Positions 12,116 through 22,913 of a DNA stretch of 64,000 nucleotides are shown piece after piece. The position numbers and the translations under genes are program-made. Every line of letters starts with the position of its first letter. The first letter of the stretch is position 1. The notes below the pieces were generated by a model, which did no database searches, had not been told where the DNA came from, and worked only from the letters and a program-made list of their open reading frames with translations. The stretch is from Ophiura sarsii (taxonomy: Eukaryota; Echinodermata; Ophiuroidea; Amphilepidida; Ophiuridae): NCBI GenBank assembly GCA_035610835.1, contig CM069446.1, positions 68,309,062 through 68,373,061 on the forward strand, written 5' to 3'.

Positions 12116-12262
12116 AGATCGCCCAATATTGGCCCACATTGTTGAGTGCCAATATTGGGCCAAGCTTGGGCCCATGAGCAAATAATATTGCGCTAATATT
12201 GTAAGCCAATATTGGGCCAATAAAACACAAATATTGGGCCAATATTGTTATGTTGTCTGGGT
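12116..12262. repeat. CCAATATTGG-family repeat, inverted relative to 4224-4595
   Basis: Several CCAATATTGGGCC/GCCCAATATTGG motifs end with TATGTTGTCTGGGT, the exact reverse complement of the start of the array at 4224. The two copies share ends but differ inside. Confidence 0.65.
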
Positions 12263-12764
12263 AGCTGCCCCTTATATTGTTCATCTTTTCTATGAATCTT
12301 GTGAACCAGGATAAAAACCCTGAGAAAAAGTTTGTTTGCAAAATGAAGCAGCTATAATTATAATATTTAGCTGATTGGTACTTGACAAGCTGACAGGCAC
12401 GGCAATGACCTTATTTTAAGGACACATAGAAGCAGACCTTATGGGTAAATTTCACAAAGGGACACAACATGAAAGAAAGAGAAGGGAATTCAGGAAAGAC
12501 TTGCACAAGTCAAATGTATTTTTAAACATTCTGTGCATGAAAATGTACCAAATTTGGATACAATATTACTGCAATGTATTGCTTCAAATGGCAGTCAATA
12601 ACCAATTGTTTGCTTCAATGACACAAGAGAAATGTGCACTGACTCAGACAACGTCTTGCATCACAGGTCACAGCAAACAATTTCAGCAACATAAAGTTAA
12701 AAACATTTCAGAGAGACAAAACAAACTCATATCCAAACAAACAATGAAGTCATTAATAACGGGT
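12263..12764. other. intergenic, no gene recognised
   Basis: A 130-codon open frame runs on the plus strand through 12441-12833. It shows no recognisable domain or signal peptide, and its 3' part is antisense to a Tc1 transposase relic. I do not call it a gene. Confidence 0.4.
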
Positions 12765-12935
12765 ATGTCCACTTCCAGCTTGCAGGCAAGCTGTGCATCA
12801 GTCTCCTTCTCATGCTTCCAATCAAGTTCCTGATGGTAGCCTGGGGAACATTGTTCCATTCTTCCTGTAGTGCTGCAATAAGTGTTTGTCTATTGACGGG
12901 TGGATTGTCTCTTCTTGATACACGTCATCCAAGCC
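12765..12935 (-). pseudogene. Tc1-like transposase, C-terminal relic
   Basis: The minus strand in one frame reads NPPVNRQTLIAALQEEWNNV and continues PQATIRNLIGSMRRRL. This matches the family's C-terminal signature: a leucine-rich helix, then EEWNNIPQ-like, then a LIRSMRRR-like segment. In the intact family the DDE catalytic core lies upstream. Here only the last ~50 residues are readable, so it is a dead fragment. It lies about 120 bp downstream of the NLR stop codon. Confidence 0.75.
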
Positions 12936-13054
12936 CATATTTTCCCTGATAGGCAATGTTACTCTTAATTACACAGATAACTGATGTAATTTCCTTTCCT
13001 TCTAAATCCATACTAAACCAGTATTCATTTTTACTGTCATATGCGTGCTGTAAG

Positions 13055-15905
13055 TCATGTGTATGTGACCTGTGTGACATCTATGCATGCCTTGAGTAAC
13101 TCACTCTGTTCATTTTGTGAGTCATTTACTAGTAACTTAAGATTCAACCATTGCAGGTTAGAAAGATGGTGAAGATTCCTGAATATTCCTTCTACACCGT
13201 CAGGTCCAATGGGGTTATTGTCTAATTGAAGCCCTGAAAGATCAGGCAAGTCATGGAATGATGCTGACAGGGCTCTAGCACCATCTGACCCAATGTTATT
13301 ATGAGACAAATCACACAATGAAAGTTGTGGTGTGTGCTGGAATGATGCTGACAGATCTATAGCACCATCCGACCCAATGATATTATGAGACAAATCAAGC
13401 CCTCTAAGTTGTGGTATGTGATGGAATGATGCCAACAGGGCTCTAGCACCATCTGACCCAATGTTATTATGAGACAAATCATACAATGAAAGTTGTGGTG
13501 TGTACTGGAATGATGCTGACAGGGCTATAGCACCATATGACCCAATGTTATTATGAGATAAATCACACGATGAAAGTTGTGGTGTGTACTGGAATGATGC
13601 CGAGAGGGCTTTAGCACCATCTGACCCAATGTTATTATGAGACAGATCTAGACACTCCAGAGAAGATATGTACTGATGAATCATACCTATACCACTCTGG
13701 TTTAAATCTAAATGTGTCAGTGGCAATGTTGCTATTGAACTGTTTGATACATCATTATCACATTTATCTTCTTGATTTGTTTTTCCTTGGTTTGCTTGAC
13801 CTGCATCAATGAGGGATTCAAATAATTCTTGCCAATTGCCCATTGCCATGGGTGTGTGTACCAACTGTAACCTTTCTAGTGTAGTCCAGCTAGCCCGTAT
13901 ATTGGGTATGAATTGACTCATATCACATTCCCTCACGAACAGCTTTTTCATCGACCCCGACCTTGCAGCAAGTTCGTCTAAGACCTGTCCAAAAGCCTCT
14001 ATATCGGTAAGCTGATATCATCTGCCTTCTGCATGGATATACTCAATATTGTCAGGTTTGGTTGAGTAACTGATAATTTGTGTAATACATTTGTATCACA
14101 TGCACAATCCTCAAAATCTAGCACTCTCAGTAACCTACCAGTCATCTTTGCCTGGATAGCACTGATAAAAGCAGAGCCATCTTTATCATATTTACTTGCT
14201 ACAGTCAGTGTAGATAAGTTAGACATGTGTGTTATCATCCTGACAATATGCATTATCTCTACATCCTCATCAATATATACAGTAGCTGCCCTGACATACC
14301 TAAGCCAATTGATTTGAGTTTCACTTTCCCTTATGTAATGCTCAAGAACATGTAGATAATCATCTGGTAAGGTAGCACTCCAAGTGACTAAAGTGATATG
14401 TGAGACCAATGGTTCAAATAAATTGTGCAATGATTCAGTAAACCCAAACTGAGATTCATTCTCAATTAGTAGAGTGAGTGGTAACTTCCAAGGGTCAGAA
14501 AATCTATGAAGACCAATCCCAAATTCCATACATGTACCTTCCTTCTGTATTTGTTGTTTTGATTCACACGATAAGTCAACAACATGTTTTAATATATCTT
14601 CTGCAACATTGCCAGCATTTTCTCCACAACAAAATCTGAGCACATTCTCCATATCAAAGATATTCATCTGTGATAAACATGAGTTGAGTCTTTTGGAGTT
14701 CCCCTCGCTAACACTACACAAGTAAACCGCAGCACAAAATTCTTGAAAAGTCTTGTGTATGAAGGAAATCTCAGTGACCATATCAAATCCACTGACCCTA
14801 CTATTTTTGGTCAACAATCCTAACATGCATCCATTTGTTACAATATCCATGGAATGAAATTCATCTTCACTGAATACTAATTTTGAGTTTTTATCCATTA
14901 AACCTTCAAACCCAGTCTCTCCTAGCTGGATCAAAAGTTCCTTGCAACCAGCATATGTTGAATCAAATGTGGGATGTTTTGTCTTCAATTGTCTAGCCAA
15001 ATATCCTACTAGTAGATGGTAGAGTGAGGTCATAGCTGTGGGTAGACACTTGTTATCTTTCCAAAGAAGGCACATCATTGCTAATAGTAAAGGGAACTGT
15101 GAAAATGACTTCAAGAAAGACTTGCTATTATTAATTGCTTTGAGTAAGCTTGTAGCTTCATTTCCTTGATCTCGACTTTGCCCAAAGAATTTCTCCACAA
15201 ACTGAGAAACATTCTCCTTAGAGAACCCTTTCAGTTGAACTTGAACATACCTTGATTCCTGATGTGTGGCATAAAATTGTTCAACCTTTTCAGGTCTAGT
15301 TGTAAGAATAACATGAGCCCCGTACAGCAGATTGCTGTTTAGTACAACCTCATCTAAGCCTAACTCATCATAGCCATCAAACAGAAAAAGGCATTTGTCA
15401 GCATTTGTTACTAGATATGATTCTAAAGCATGTCTTGATATATGCGGCAGGAGTTGATGCTGCATTGCATCAACCAAATCTAAATCAGGTTTGAATTTTC
15501 TAATGTCAAGTATAAACACAAGTTGGAATCTACTGAGGGGGTGGGATGATTGTTGGTTGGTAGTTTCAGAGGCTTGTGGGGTATTGCCTTTATTGATATT
15601 AGCCCATTGATATGCTAGCCTTGATACCAATGTTGTCTTGCCAGTACCAGCTAAACCAGAAACTATCACATGATCTAAACATTCACCCTTACTGTCCTGT
15701 ATATTTAATAAATCTGTATATGTTTTCAGTTTTATATGTTTTACTTCAGTGGGTGTACATTGTTCCTTAAGTAACTTTAAATCAACAAAGAACTCATCTG
15801 ATGACAACTTCTTTGGGAATCCAGGAAGGAAGCCAATTCCACCTCTTCTATCCATGTAAATACTCTTCAGCTTCTTCTGACATGTTTTTAAGTCTAGTTG
15901 TACAT
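13055..15905 (-). CDS. NACHT-LRR (NLR-type STAND NTPase), 3' coding exon with one frameshift
   Basis: Cytoplasmic NLR receptors oligomerise on ATP binding after ligand sensing by the LRRs. Counting from the acceptor at 15905 (TTTTTTACATTACAG, phase 1), residues 84-92 hold the Walker A GLAGTGKTT, about 175-182 the Walker B FLFDGYDE, and about 201-206 a sensor-like LTTRPE, followed by SQFPLLLAMMCLLW, typical of NACHT modules. The helical region runs on to a stop at 13999-14001. The LRR part follows at once in another frame (reopening near 14013, ending TGA at 13055); one missing base near 14013-14018 explains this. No upstream effector-domain exon was found. The frame stays open to an ATG at 16068, but those 54 residues look like intron. 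It is either a pseudogene or carries an assembly error. Confidence 0.85.
13126..13660 (-). repeat. LRR-coding 84-bp repeats (ribonuclease-inhibitor type)
   Basis: Five consecutive 28-residue units of the form LDLSHNNIGSDGARALSASF plus 8 residues (QxTPQLSx type) are followed by one diverged unit (LQLDNNPIGPDG...) and a capping LNLKL strand. The 28-residue period and LxxLDLSxNxIGxxG consensus are those of RI-type LRRs in NLRs. Consensus Leu positions are replaced by Cys or Tyr in several units (SSCDLS, SLYDLS, SLCDLS). The high mutual identity suggests recent unit amplification or conversion. Confidence 0.9.
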
Positions 15906-16068
15906 CTGTAATGTAAAAAAGAAATCCTCTGAACAGTTTCACAAATATGATAGAGTGAAAGACTCCATTTCCCGTAAGGCATTTTGTGGGCCCTCCCTTG
16001 TTGGAGCATGTAATTGGTAAAATTATGTGAAGTTTAGTCCCCTTGATAAGAATATTGTTATTGGTCAT

Positions 16069-17859
16069 TAAAATGTGGGCTGATTAGTTAAATTAAGCAA
16101 AAGAAAACGCAAAGACCACGGTATGATTACGCGGCAGTACGCGCAACGCACAATATGGTGCAACTCTAGTGGCATTTGTGAGCCAAATTCGTGAGGGTTT
16201 TTGCTGTTTATGGAGCCAATTGTTAACCAATTTCTCTGGAATATACTTAATCACATTTCCTGTTATTTCCTCTATATTTCATGCAATAGGCGACACTTTG
16301 ATCAAAACTAATGGAGAAATAAAAATAAACTAGAGCGGTTCTCGGGTTTCGCGGTTCTCGAGTTTCGCGGTTCTCGGGTTTTGCGGTTATCGGGTTGCAT
16401 GGGTTTTGGTTGAGCGGTTTCAGTAGACATGGTTTGTGGTTGGTACTTTAGGATCCCAGGGGAACCAGATTCGATGACTGTTACATTGTTAGCGATGTGT
16501 TGTTATAATAGATAGTTTGATAGTTTGTACACAATATTTACTAAAAGGAGGTTTTTATTGTTGTGGTGACAAATTTAATTGGTGCTGTAGCAGGCAGCTA
16601 ATAATGTTTTAGTTGGATATTATCTGTGTCTGTTGTAGTTAAAAGAGAGGGGGTTATTGGTAAAAGGATGGCAGTAATCGGAGGTTTCACGCGCATAAAC
16701 AGGACAAATGCATGTTACATGTTCTCTGTTTATATAATTATGATTGTGTCACTCATCTTGGTTAATCCTGTGGCTGATGAATACAAATGTATATTTTAGT
16801 GGGGTCACTGTTATATTGAGCGTAGCACAGCCATTTAACTGGTGTACAGAAATGTTATCAGTAGGCCTATTATAGGGGTCGTCAAAAATTATTGCCTTTT
16901 TCACGTACGTACAGGTCGTAACTTGGTACCCCTCCTTCCCTTGAGTTACGTAAAAAATGGAGTTACGTAATAAATGTAAGCAATAAATGGGGGAAATGTC
17001 ATGGCTTTTTGTATGTATCTGGAAATGGCGAAAATTATGGACGATTTCAGCAACATTTTGCATCATGTGTTTGCGTTTGAATCAACAAAAGTGTTCACAG
17101 TAAAGTGATCACTTGCGAAGACAAAACTTGTATATTGGAGGCAACCCGTCTTGTGCCTGTTTACCTGCATTGTAATTGAAATGATTAATGGAATAAGGTT
17201 AAGCTATGATTCTATTTGGCCATCACGAGACAGTGTTGAACTTACTAATTGCAGCACATAACGCGCGCCTATTTGTGGCGCTGGCGTTTACACACGTCCA
17301 TTGAAAGATGGAAGATACATACGCGTGCGTAAAAGCTGCGTTTGGTAGGTTACTGTCCAGATGAAGCCAAATAGAGTATAGCTAAAAATGTTGTAATTGG
17401 AACTGAACATAGTGTTTGACGGTGGAACATTAAACCTGTCCTAGACTTCATTGATCAAGAATGTCATGATAATCATATCACAATATTTGCTTCAGACATA
17501 ATCATAATATTGTATTCATCAGACTTAATAATAATATTAATAATTATCATGATTATAGGTTAATAAATGCGTATGTGTTGTGTTGAGAAATTAGACGAAT
17601 CAATATTCATACGTTGATGTGTGAATAATGGTACGACCTCACGGGGGAGCCTATTGTGGGCATATCAACATTTGCAAAATTGTATTGAATGTTCTAAATT
17701 CTTGTGAAACAAAACATCTAATGTTGTGATCTAGTAATAACGATTTAGTAATAACAAATAGAAACATGTTAACCAGTTTGCTAACACTCGCAGTGAAAGT
17801 TGGCGAAGTCATGATGCCTGAATCGGCGTCAAATGTGTCGCGGTTTGACCGGTTAACTA
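16069..17859. other. region upstream of the NACHT exon: no effector exon found
   Basis: Holds the second copy of the AAACTAGAGCGGTTCTCGGG repeat (16327-16480) and the MITE at 17202-17383. I looked on the minus strand for a phase-1 donor preceded by a death-fold, TIR or CARD-like frame and found none. The minus-strand open frame at 16749-17066 has no recognisable domain. Confidence 0.45.
17202..17383. mobile_element. ~180-bp MITE
   Basis: AGCTATGATTCTATTTGGC at the left is matched by GCCAAATAGAGTATAGCT at the right, imperfect ~18-bp inverted ends. The interior is CpG-containing (GCGCGCC, ACGCGTGCGT) and non-coding. Confidence 0.55.
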
Positions 17860-20447
17860 CAGAGACTTTATAAGTAGCCCAAAATGTGAAATCATATCCA
17901 AGAGATCAAATCGGGACCCATTTTATGGTGTCCGTCATTTTTTAGGCTAAATTGCTGGGAATTTGTTTATGCATTAAATGTGTTGCGGTTTGACCTCCCT
18001 TGATGTTAGCCCAAATGATTTCATCCGGATATTAATCACAGTGATATTGTGGTAGTCTGATTATTTCATGTCCATTATCATTTGCAAGTCGTCAGTACTG
18101 GTTAGCTACACAAACTTTATAAGTAGCTCAAAATGTGAAATCATATCCAAAAATCAAATCGGGACACATTTTATGGTGTCCGTCAGTTTTTAGGCTAGAT
18201 TGCGGGAACTTTTTTTCTGCGTCAAATGTGTTGCAGTTTGACCTGTTAGCTACACAAACTTAATACGTAGCTCAAAATGTGAAACAATCCAAAAAATCAA
18301 ACCGGGACACATTTTATGGTGTCCGGCATTTTTTAGGCTAAAATGCCGCGAATTTTTTTCTCTCCGTCAAATGTGTTGCGGTTTGAACGGTTAGTTACAC
18401 AGACTTCATACGTAGCTCAAAATTTGAAATCATATCCAAAAAATATCAATTAATTGTGTCTGTTATTTTTAACTTGCTGGCAATTTTTTTCTTCGTCAAA
18501 TGTGTTGCGGTTTAACCGGTTAGCTACACAGACTTCATACGTAGCTCAAAATTTGAAATCACATCCAAAAAATATCAATTTATTGTGTCCGTTATTTTTA
18601 AGGCTTAATTGCTGGCAATTTTTTTCTCCTTTCTTTGTCAAATGTGTTGCGGTTTGACCGGTTAGCTACACAAACTTAATACGTAGCTCAAAATGTGAAA
18701 TCATATCCAGAAAATCAAATCGGAACACATTTTATGGGGTCCATCAATTTTTAGGCCAAATTGCCGGCAATTTTTTTTCTTCGTCAAATGTGTTTTAACT
18801 AACCCTAACCCTAACCAGTTAAAACTGGTTAGCTCAAAATGTGAAATCATATCCAAAAAAATCAAATCGGGACACAATTTATGGTGTCCGTCATTTTTTA
18901 ATCTAAATTACCGGCAATTTTTTTTCTTCGTCAAATGTAATGCGGTTTGACCGCCTAGTTACAGACTTTATACGTAACTCAAAATGTGAAATAATATCCA
19001 AAAAATCAAATCGGGACACATTTTATGGTGTTTGTCATTTTAAGGCTAAATTGCTGGCAATCTTTTTTCTCCGACAAATGTGTTGCAGTTTGACCGGCTA
19101 GTAGCTCAAATTGCGAAAATCATATCCAAAAAATCAAATCGGGACACGTTTTATGTTTTTTTTGTCATTTTTTAGGCTAAATTGCCGGCAATTTTTTTCT
19201 CCATCAAATGACTTTCGGTTTGACCGGTTAGCTACACAAACTTTATACGTAGCTCAAAATGTGAAATTATATCCAAAAATTCAAATTGGGACACATTTTA
19301 TGGTGTCCGGCATTTTTTAGGCTAACATGCTGGCAATTTTTTTCTCCCTCAAATGTGTTGCGGTTTGACCGGCTAGCTACACAAGCTTAATACGTAGCTC
19401 AAAATGTAAAATCATATCCAAAAAATCAAATCGGGACACATTTTATGGTGTCTGTCATTTGTCAGGCTAAATCGCCAGCAATTTTGTCTCGCTGTCAATG
19501 TGTCACAGTTTGACCGGTTAGCTACACAAACTTCATACGTAGCTCAAAATGTTAAATCATATCCAAAAAATCAAATCGGACACATTTTATGGTGTCCATC
19601 ATTTTTAGGCTAAATTGCTGGCAATTATTTTCTCTGTCAAACGTGTTGTGGTTTGAACGGTTAGCTACACAGATTTTATACGGAACTCAAAATGTGAATA
19701 ATATCAAAAATATCAAATCCGTACATATTTTATGGTGTCTGTCATTTTAAGGCTAAATTGCCAGCAATCTTTTTTCTCCGACAAATGTATTACGGTTTGT
19801 CCGGCTAGTAGCTCAAACTGTGAAATCATATCCAAAAAATCAAATCGGGACACATTTATGGTTTTTCGTCATTTTTTAGGCTATATTGCCGGCATTTTTT
19901 TTCTCCATCAAATGACTTTCGGTTTGACCGGTTAGCTAAACAAACTTAACACGTAGCTCAAAATGTGAAATCATATCCAAAAAATCAAATCGGGACACAT
20001 TTTATGATGTCCGGCATTTGTAAGGCTAAAATTCGGGTGATTTTTTTCTCTCTGTCAAAAGGGTTGCGGTTTGACCAGTTAGCTACACAGACTTCATACG
20101 CAGCTCAAAATTTGAAATCATATCCAAAAATTATCAATTTATTGTGTCTGTTATTTTAAGGCTTAATTGCTGGCAATTTCTTTCTCCGTCAAATGTGTTG
20201 CGGTTTGACTGGTTAGCTACACCTGAGACTAATATAACTATATTATATTACATACAAACACCACATCCGAAGATGAGAGGGTTACGCATCACATACCAAC
20301 ATATAGAGGATCGCATAGGCGATTCAATAGGGAACTTGAACAATGTAAATAATTTAACAGCGAGGCAGATAACTACCGCAAGTTCCACAACTCATACAAA
20401 CATTAAACAAGCTTCGACTCATATCCCAACTTAAAAAGCAAGGACGT

Positions 20448-20520
20448 GAGCCGGTGCGGGAATCGAACCCGTGACCTTTCGAACACAAGTCGAACGCTCT
20501 AACCACTGAGCTACCCGGCC
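20448..20520 (-). tRNA. tRNA-Thr(TGT)-like sequence, minus copy
   Basis: The 73-nt sequence folds as a tRNA. It has a largely paired acceptor (GGCCGGG/ACCGGCT), a perfect D-stem GCTC/GAGC, an anticodon stem TTCGA/TCGAA with loop CTTGTGT (anticodon TGT), and a T-loop TTCGATT with one mismatch at the stem base. Its place inside a repeated mobile unit makes a SINE-like or captured tRNA more likely than a dedicated gene. A half copy (3' part only) lies at 20851-20882. Confidence 0.5.
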
Positions 20521-21137
20521 GTCTCCGATAAACAGAGTACAGACCAGATAGTAGTGATATAGAGCAGTCATGGATTCTAATTGACAAACAATACAACAAC
20601 ACGGTATATGAGATCATTTAAGATGCTTACTCGCAACCCTAACATTATAAATACATACAAACACCACATCCGAAGATGAGAGGGTTACGCATCACATACC
20701 AACATATAGAGGATCGCATAGGCGATTCAATAGGGAACTTGAACAATGTAAATAATTTAACAGCGAGGCAGATAACTACCGCAAGTTCCACAACTCATAC
20801 AAACATTAAACAAGCTTCGACTCATATCCCAACTTAAAAAGCAAGGACGTGAGCCGGTGCGGGAATCGAACCCGTGACCTTTATCTGCCTCGCTGTTAAA
20901 TTATTTACATTGTTCAAGTTCCCTATTGAATCGCCTATGCGATCCTCTATATGTTGGTATGTGATGCGTAACCCTCTCATCTTCGGATGTGGTGTTTGTA
21001 TGTATTTATAATGTTAGGGTTGCGAGTAAGCATCTTAAATGATCTCATATACCGTGTGTTGTTGTATTGTTTGTCAATTAGAATCCATGACTGCTCTATA
21101 TCACTACTATCTGGTCTGTACTCTGTTTATCGGAGAC

Positions 21138-21210
21138 GGCCGGGTAGCTCAGTGGTTAGAGCGTTCGACTTGTGTTCGAAAGGTCACGGGTTCGATTCCC
21201 GCACCGGCTC
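21138..21210 (+). tRNA. tRNA-Thr(TGT)-like sequence, plus copy
   Basis: This is the inverted twin of 20448-20520, with the same 73-nt fold and internal A box (TAGCTCAGTGGTTAGAGC) and B box (GGTTCGATTCC). Being intact at the Pol III boxes, it could be transcribed. The mismatches G7:A66 and A49:C65 argue for a tRNA-derived repeat. No oligo-T terminator directly abuts it; the nearest T run is CTTGCTTTTTAAG about 10 bp downstream. Confidence 0.5.
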
Positions 21211-22529
21211 ACGTCCTTGCTTTTTAAGTTGGGATATGAGTCGAAGCTTGTTTAATGTTTGTATGAGTTGTGGAACTTGCGGTAGTTATCTGCCTCGCTG
21301 TTAAATTATATTATATTAGTCTCAGGCTACACAAACTTAATACGTAGCTCAAAATGTGAAATCATATCCAAAAAATCAAATTGGGACACATTTTATGGTG
21401 TCTGTCATTTGTCAGGCTAAATTGCTAGCAATTTTGTCTCTCTGTCAATGTGTCACAGTTTGACCGGTTAGCTACACAAACTTCATATGTAGCTCAAAAT
21501 GTTAAATCATATTCAAAAAATCAAATCGGACACATTTTATGGTGTCCGTCATTTTTTAGGCTAAATTGCTGGCAATTATTTTCTCCGTCAAATGTGTTGC
21601 CGTTTGAACGGTTAGCTACACAGACTTTATACGGAACTCAAAATGTGAATAATATCCAAAAAATCAAATCCAGACACATTTTATGGTGTCTGTCATTTTA
21701 AGGCTAAATTGCCGGCAATCTTATTTCTTTGTTAAATGTATTACGGTTTGTCCGGCTAGTAGCTCAAATCATATCCAAAAAATCAAATCGGGACACATTT
21801 TATGATTTTTAGATTTTTTTTTTTCTCCATCAAATGACTTGCGGTTTGACCGGTTAGCAACACAAACTTTATACGTAGCTCAAAATGTGAAATCATATCA
21901 AAAAAATGAAATCGGGACACATTTTATGGTGTCCAGCATTTTTTAGGCTAGATTTCCCGGCAATTTATTTCTCTCTGTCAAATGTGTTGCGAGTCACAGA
22001 CTTCATACGTAGCTCAAAATGTGAATTCATTTCCAAAAAATATCAATTTATTGTGTCAGTTATTTTTAAGGCTTATTGCTGGCAATTTTTTTCTCCGTCA
22101 AATGTGTTGCGGTTTGACCGGTTAGCTACGCAAACTTAAAACGTAGCTCAAAATGTGAAATCATATTCCAAAAAATCAAATCGGGACATATTTTATGGTG
22201 TCTGTCATTTTTCAGGCTAAATTGCCGGTAATTTTGTTTCTCTGTCAATGTATCACAGTTTGACCGGTTAGCTACACAAACTTTGTATGAAGTTTGTGTT
22301 GCTAACCGGTCAAACCGCAACACATTTTACGGAGAGAAAAAAGTTGCTGGCATTTTAGTGCCGATTTGATTTTTTGGATATGATTTAACATTTTGAGCTA
22401 TGTATGAAGTTTGTGTTGCTAACCAGTCAAACCGCAACACATTTGACGGTTGACGGAGAGAAAAAAATTGCCGGCATTTTAGCCTAAAAAATGACGGACA
22501 CCATAACATGTGCCGATATGATTTTTTGG

Positions 22530-22913
22530 TGTTTTACCGATATTTTTGTATTTTTCAATCTAAAATTAATTAGTTTCTTGTTAATTATCAAAATAGTCGC
22601 ACATTGTCGCACATAATGTTGGAAATAAACGTGAACACGATGTTTTTAGCTACATTTTGATGCATAGATGGCGACCGTATGATACCGTATGGCAAAGTTA
22701 ATTAAGATTTTGCACATCGAGTTCAATACCAGAACATTTTAAATTTCTCCGATAAAAAGGAGAATTTAATTTCAGGAAATTTGGAAGCATTACAGAAGAA
22801 GGCCTTTAGTTTCAGATAACCGTTTTAGATTTAAAAATACTGTAGTTAAATTTACAATTAAAATATTAAAGATAGCCTAGTAAAGCTTTTTCAAAAAAAA
22901 TTCAGGACTGATG
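22530..22913. repeat. 384-bp segment duplicated from the 4.5-kb element
   Basis: From TGTTTTACCGATATTTTTGT to TTCAGGACTGATG this stretch appears base-for-base identical to 25278-25661, 2748 bp away inside the inverted-repeat element at 24904-29445. Here it interrupts the inverted satellite block without the element's terminal repeats. It must come from recent rearrangement, conversion or misassembly. Confidence 0.85.

Larger units (their letters stand above)
20223..21325. mobile_element. 1.1-kb palindromic element carrying tRNA-Thr-like sequences, in the satellite
   Basis: The ends CTGAGACTAATATAA and TTATATTAGTCTCAG are inverted repeats, flanked on both sides by GCTACAC (20216-20222 and 21326-21332), consistent with a 7-bp target duplication. 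The interior holds one unit (20252-20640, from ACATACAAACACCACATCCG), a second direct but truncated copy (20655-20882), and an inverted copy (20883-21310). Long stretches match without visible mismatch. It resembles a foldback element that captured or amplified a tRNA-containing sequence. Confidence 0.75.

Noticed and set aside
4224..12262. One 8-kb transposon bounded by the inverted ACCCAGACAACATA ends
   Set aside because: The sequences just outside the two ends do not share a target duplication, and several unrelated elements lie between; two separate copies are simpler.
12441..12833. 130-codon plus-strand open frame
   Set aside because: Its 3' part is antisense to a Tc1 transposase relic and the rest shows no domain or splice evidence.
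15906..16068. ATG at 16068 as the start of the NLR protein
   Set aside because: The 54 residues before the phase-1 acceptor look unlike NLR sequence and end in an intron-like pyrimidine tract; an upstream exon is more likely.
20354..21304. Open frames of 87 and 105 codons with identical endings
   Set aside because: They are translations of the two copies of the tRNA-containing mobile unit, including the tRNA-like sequence itself.
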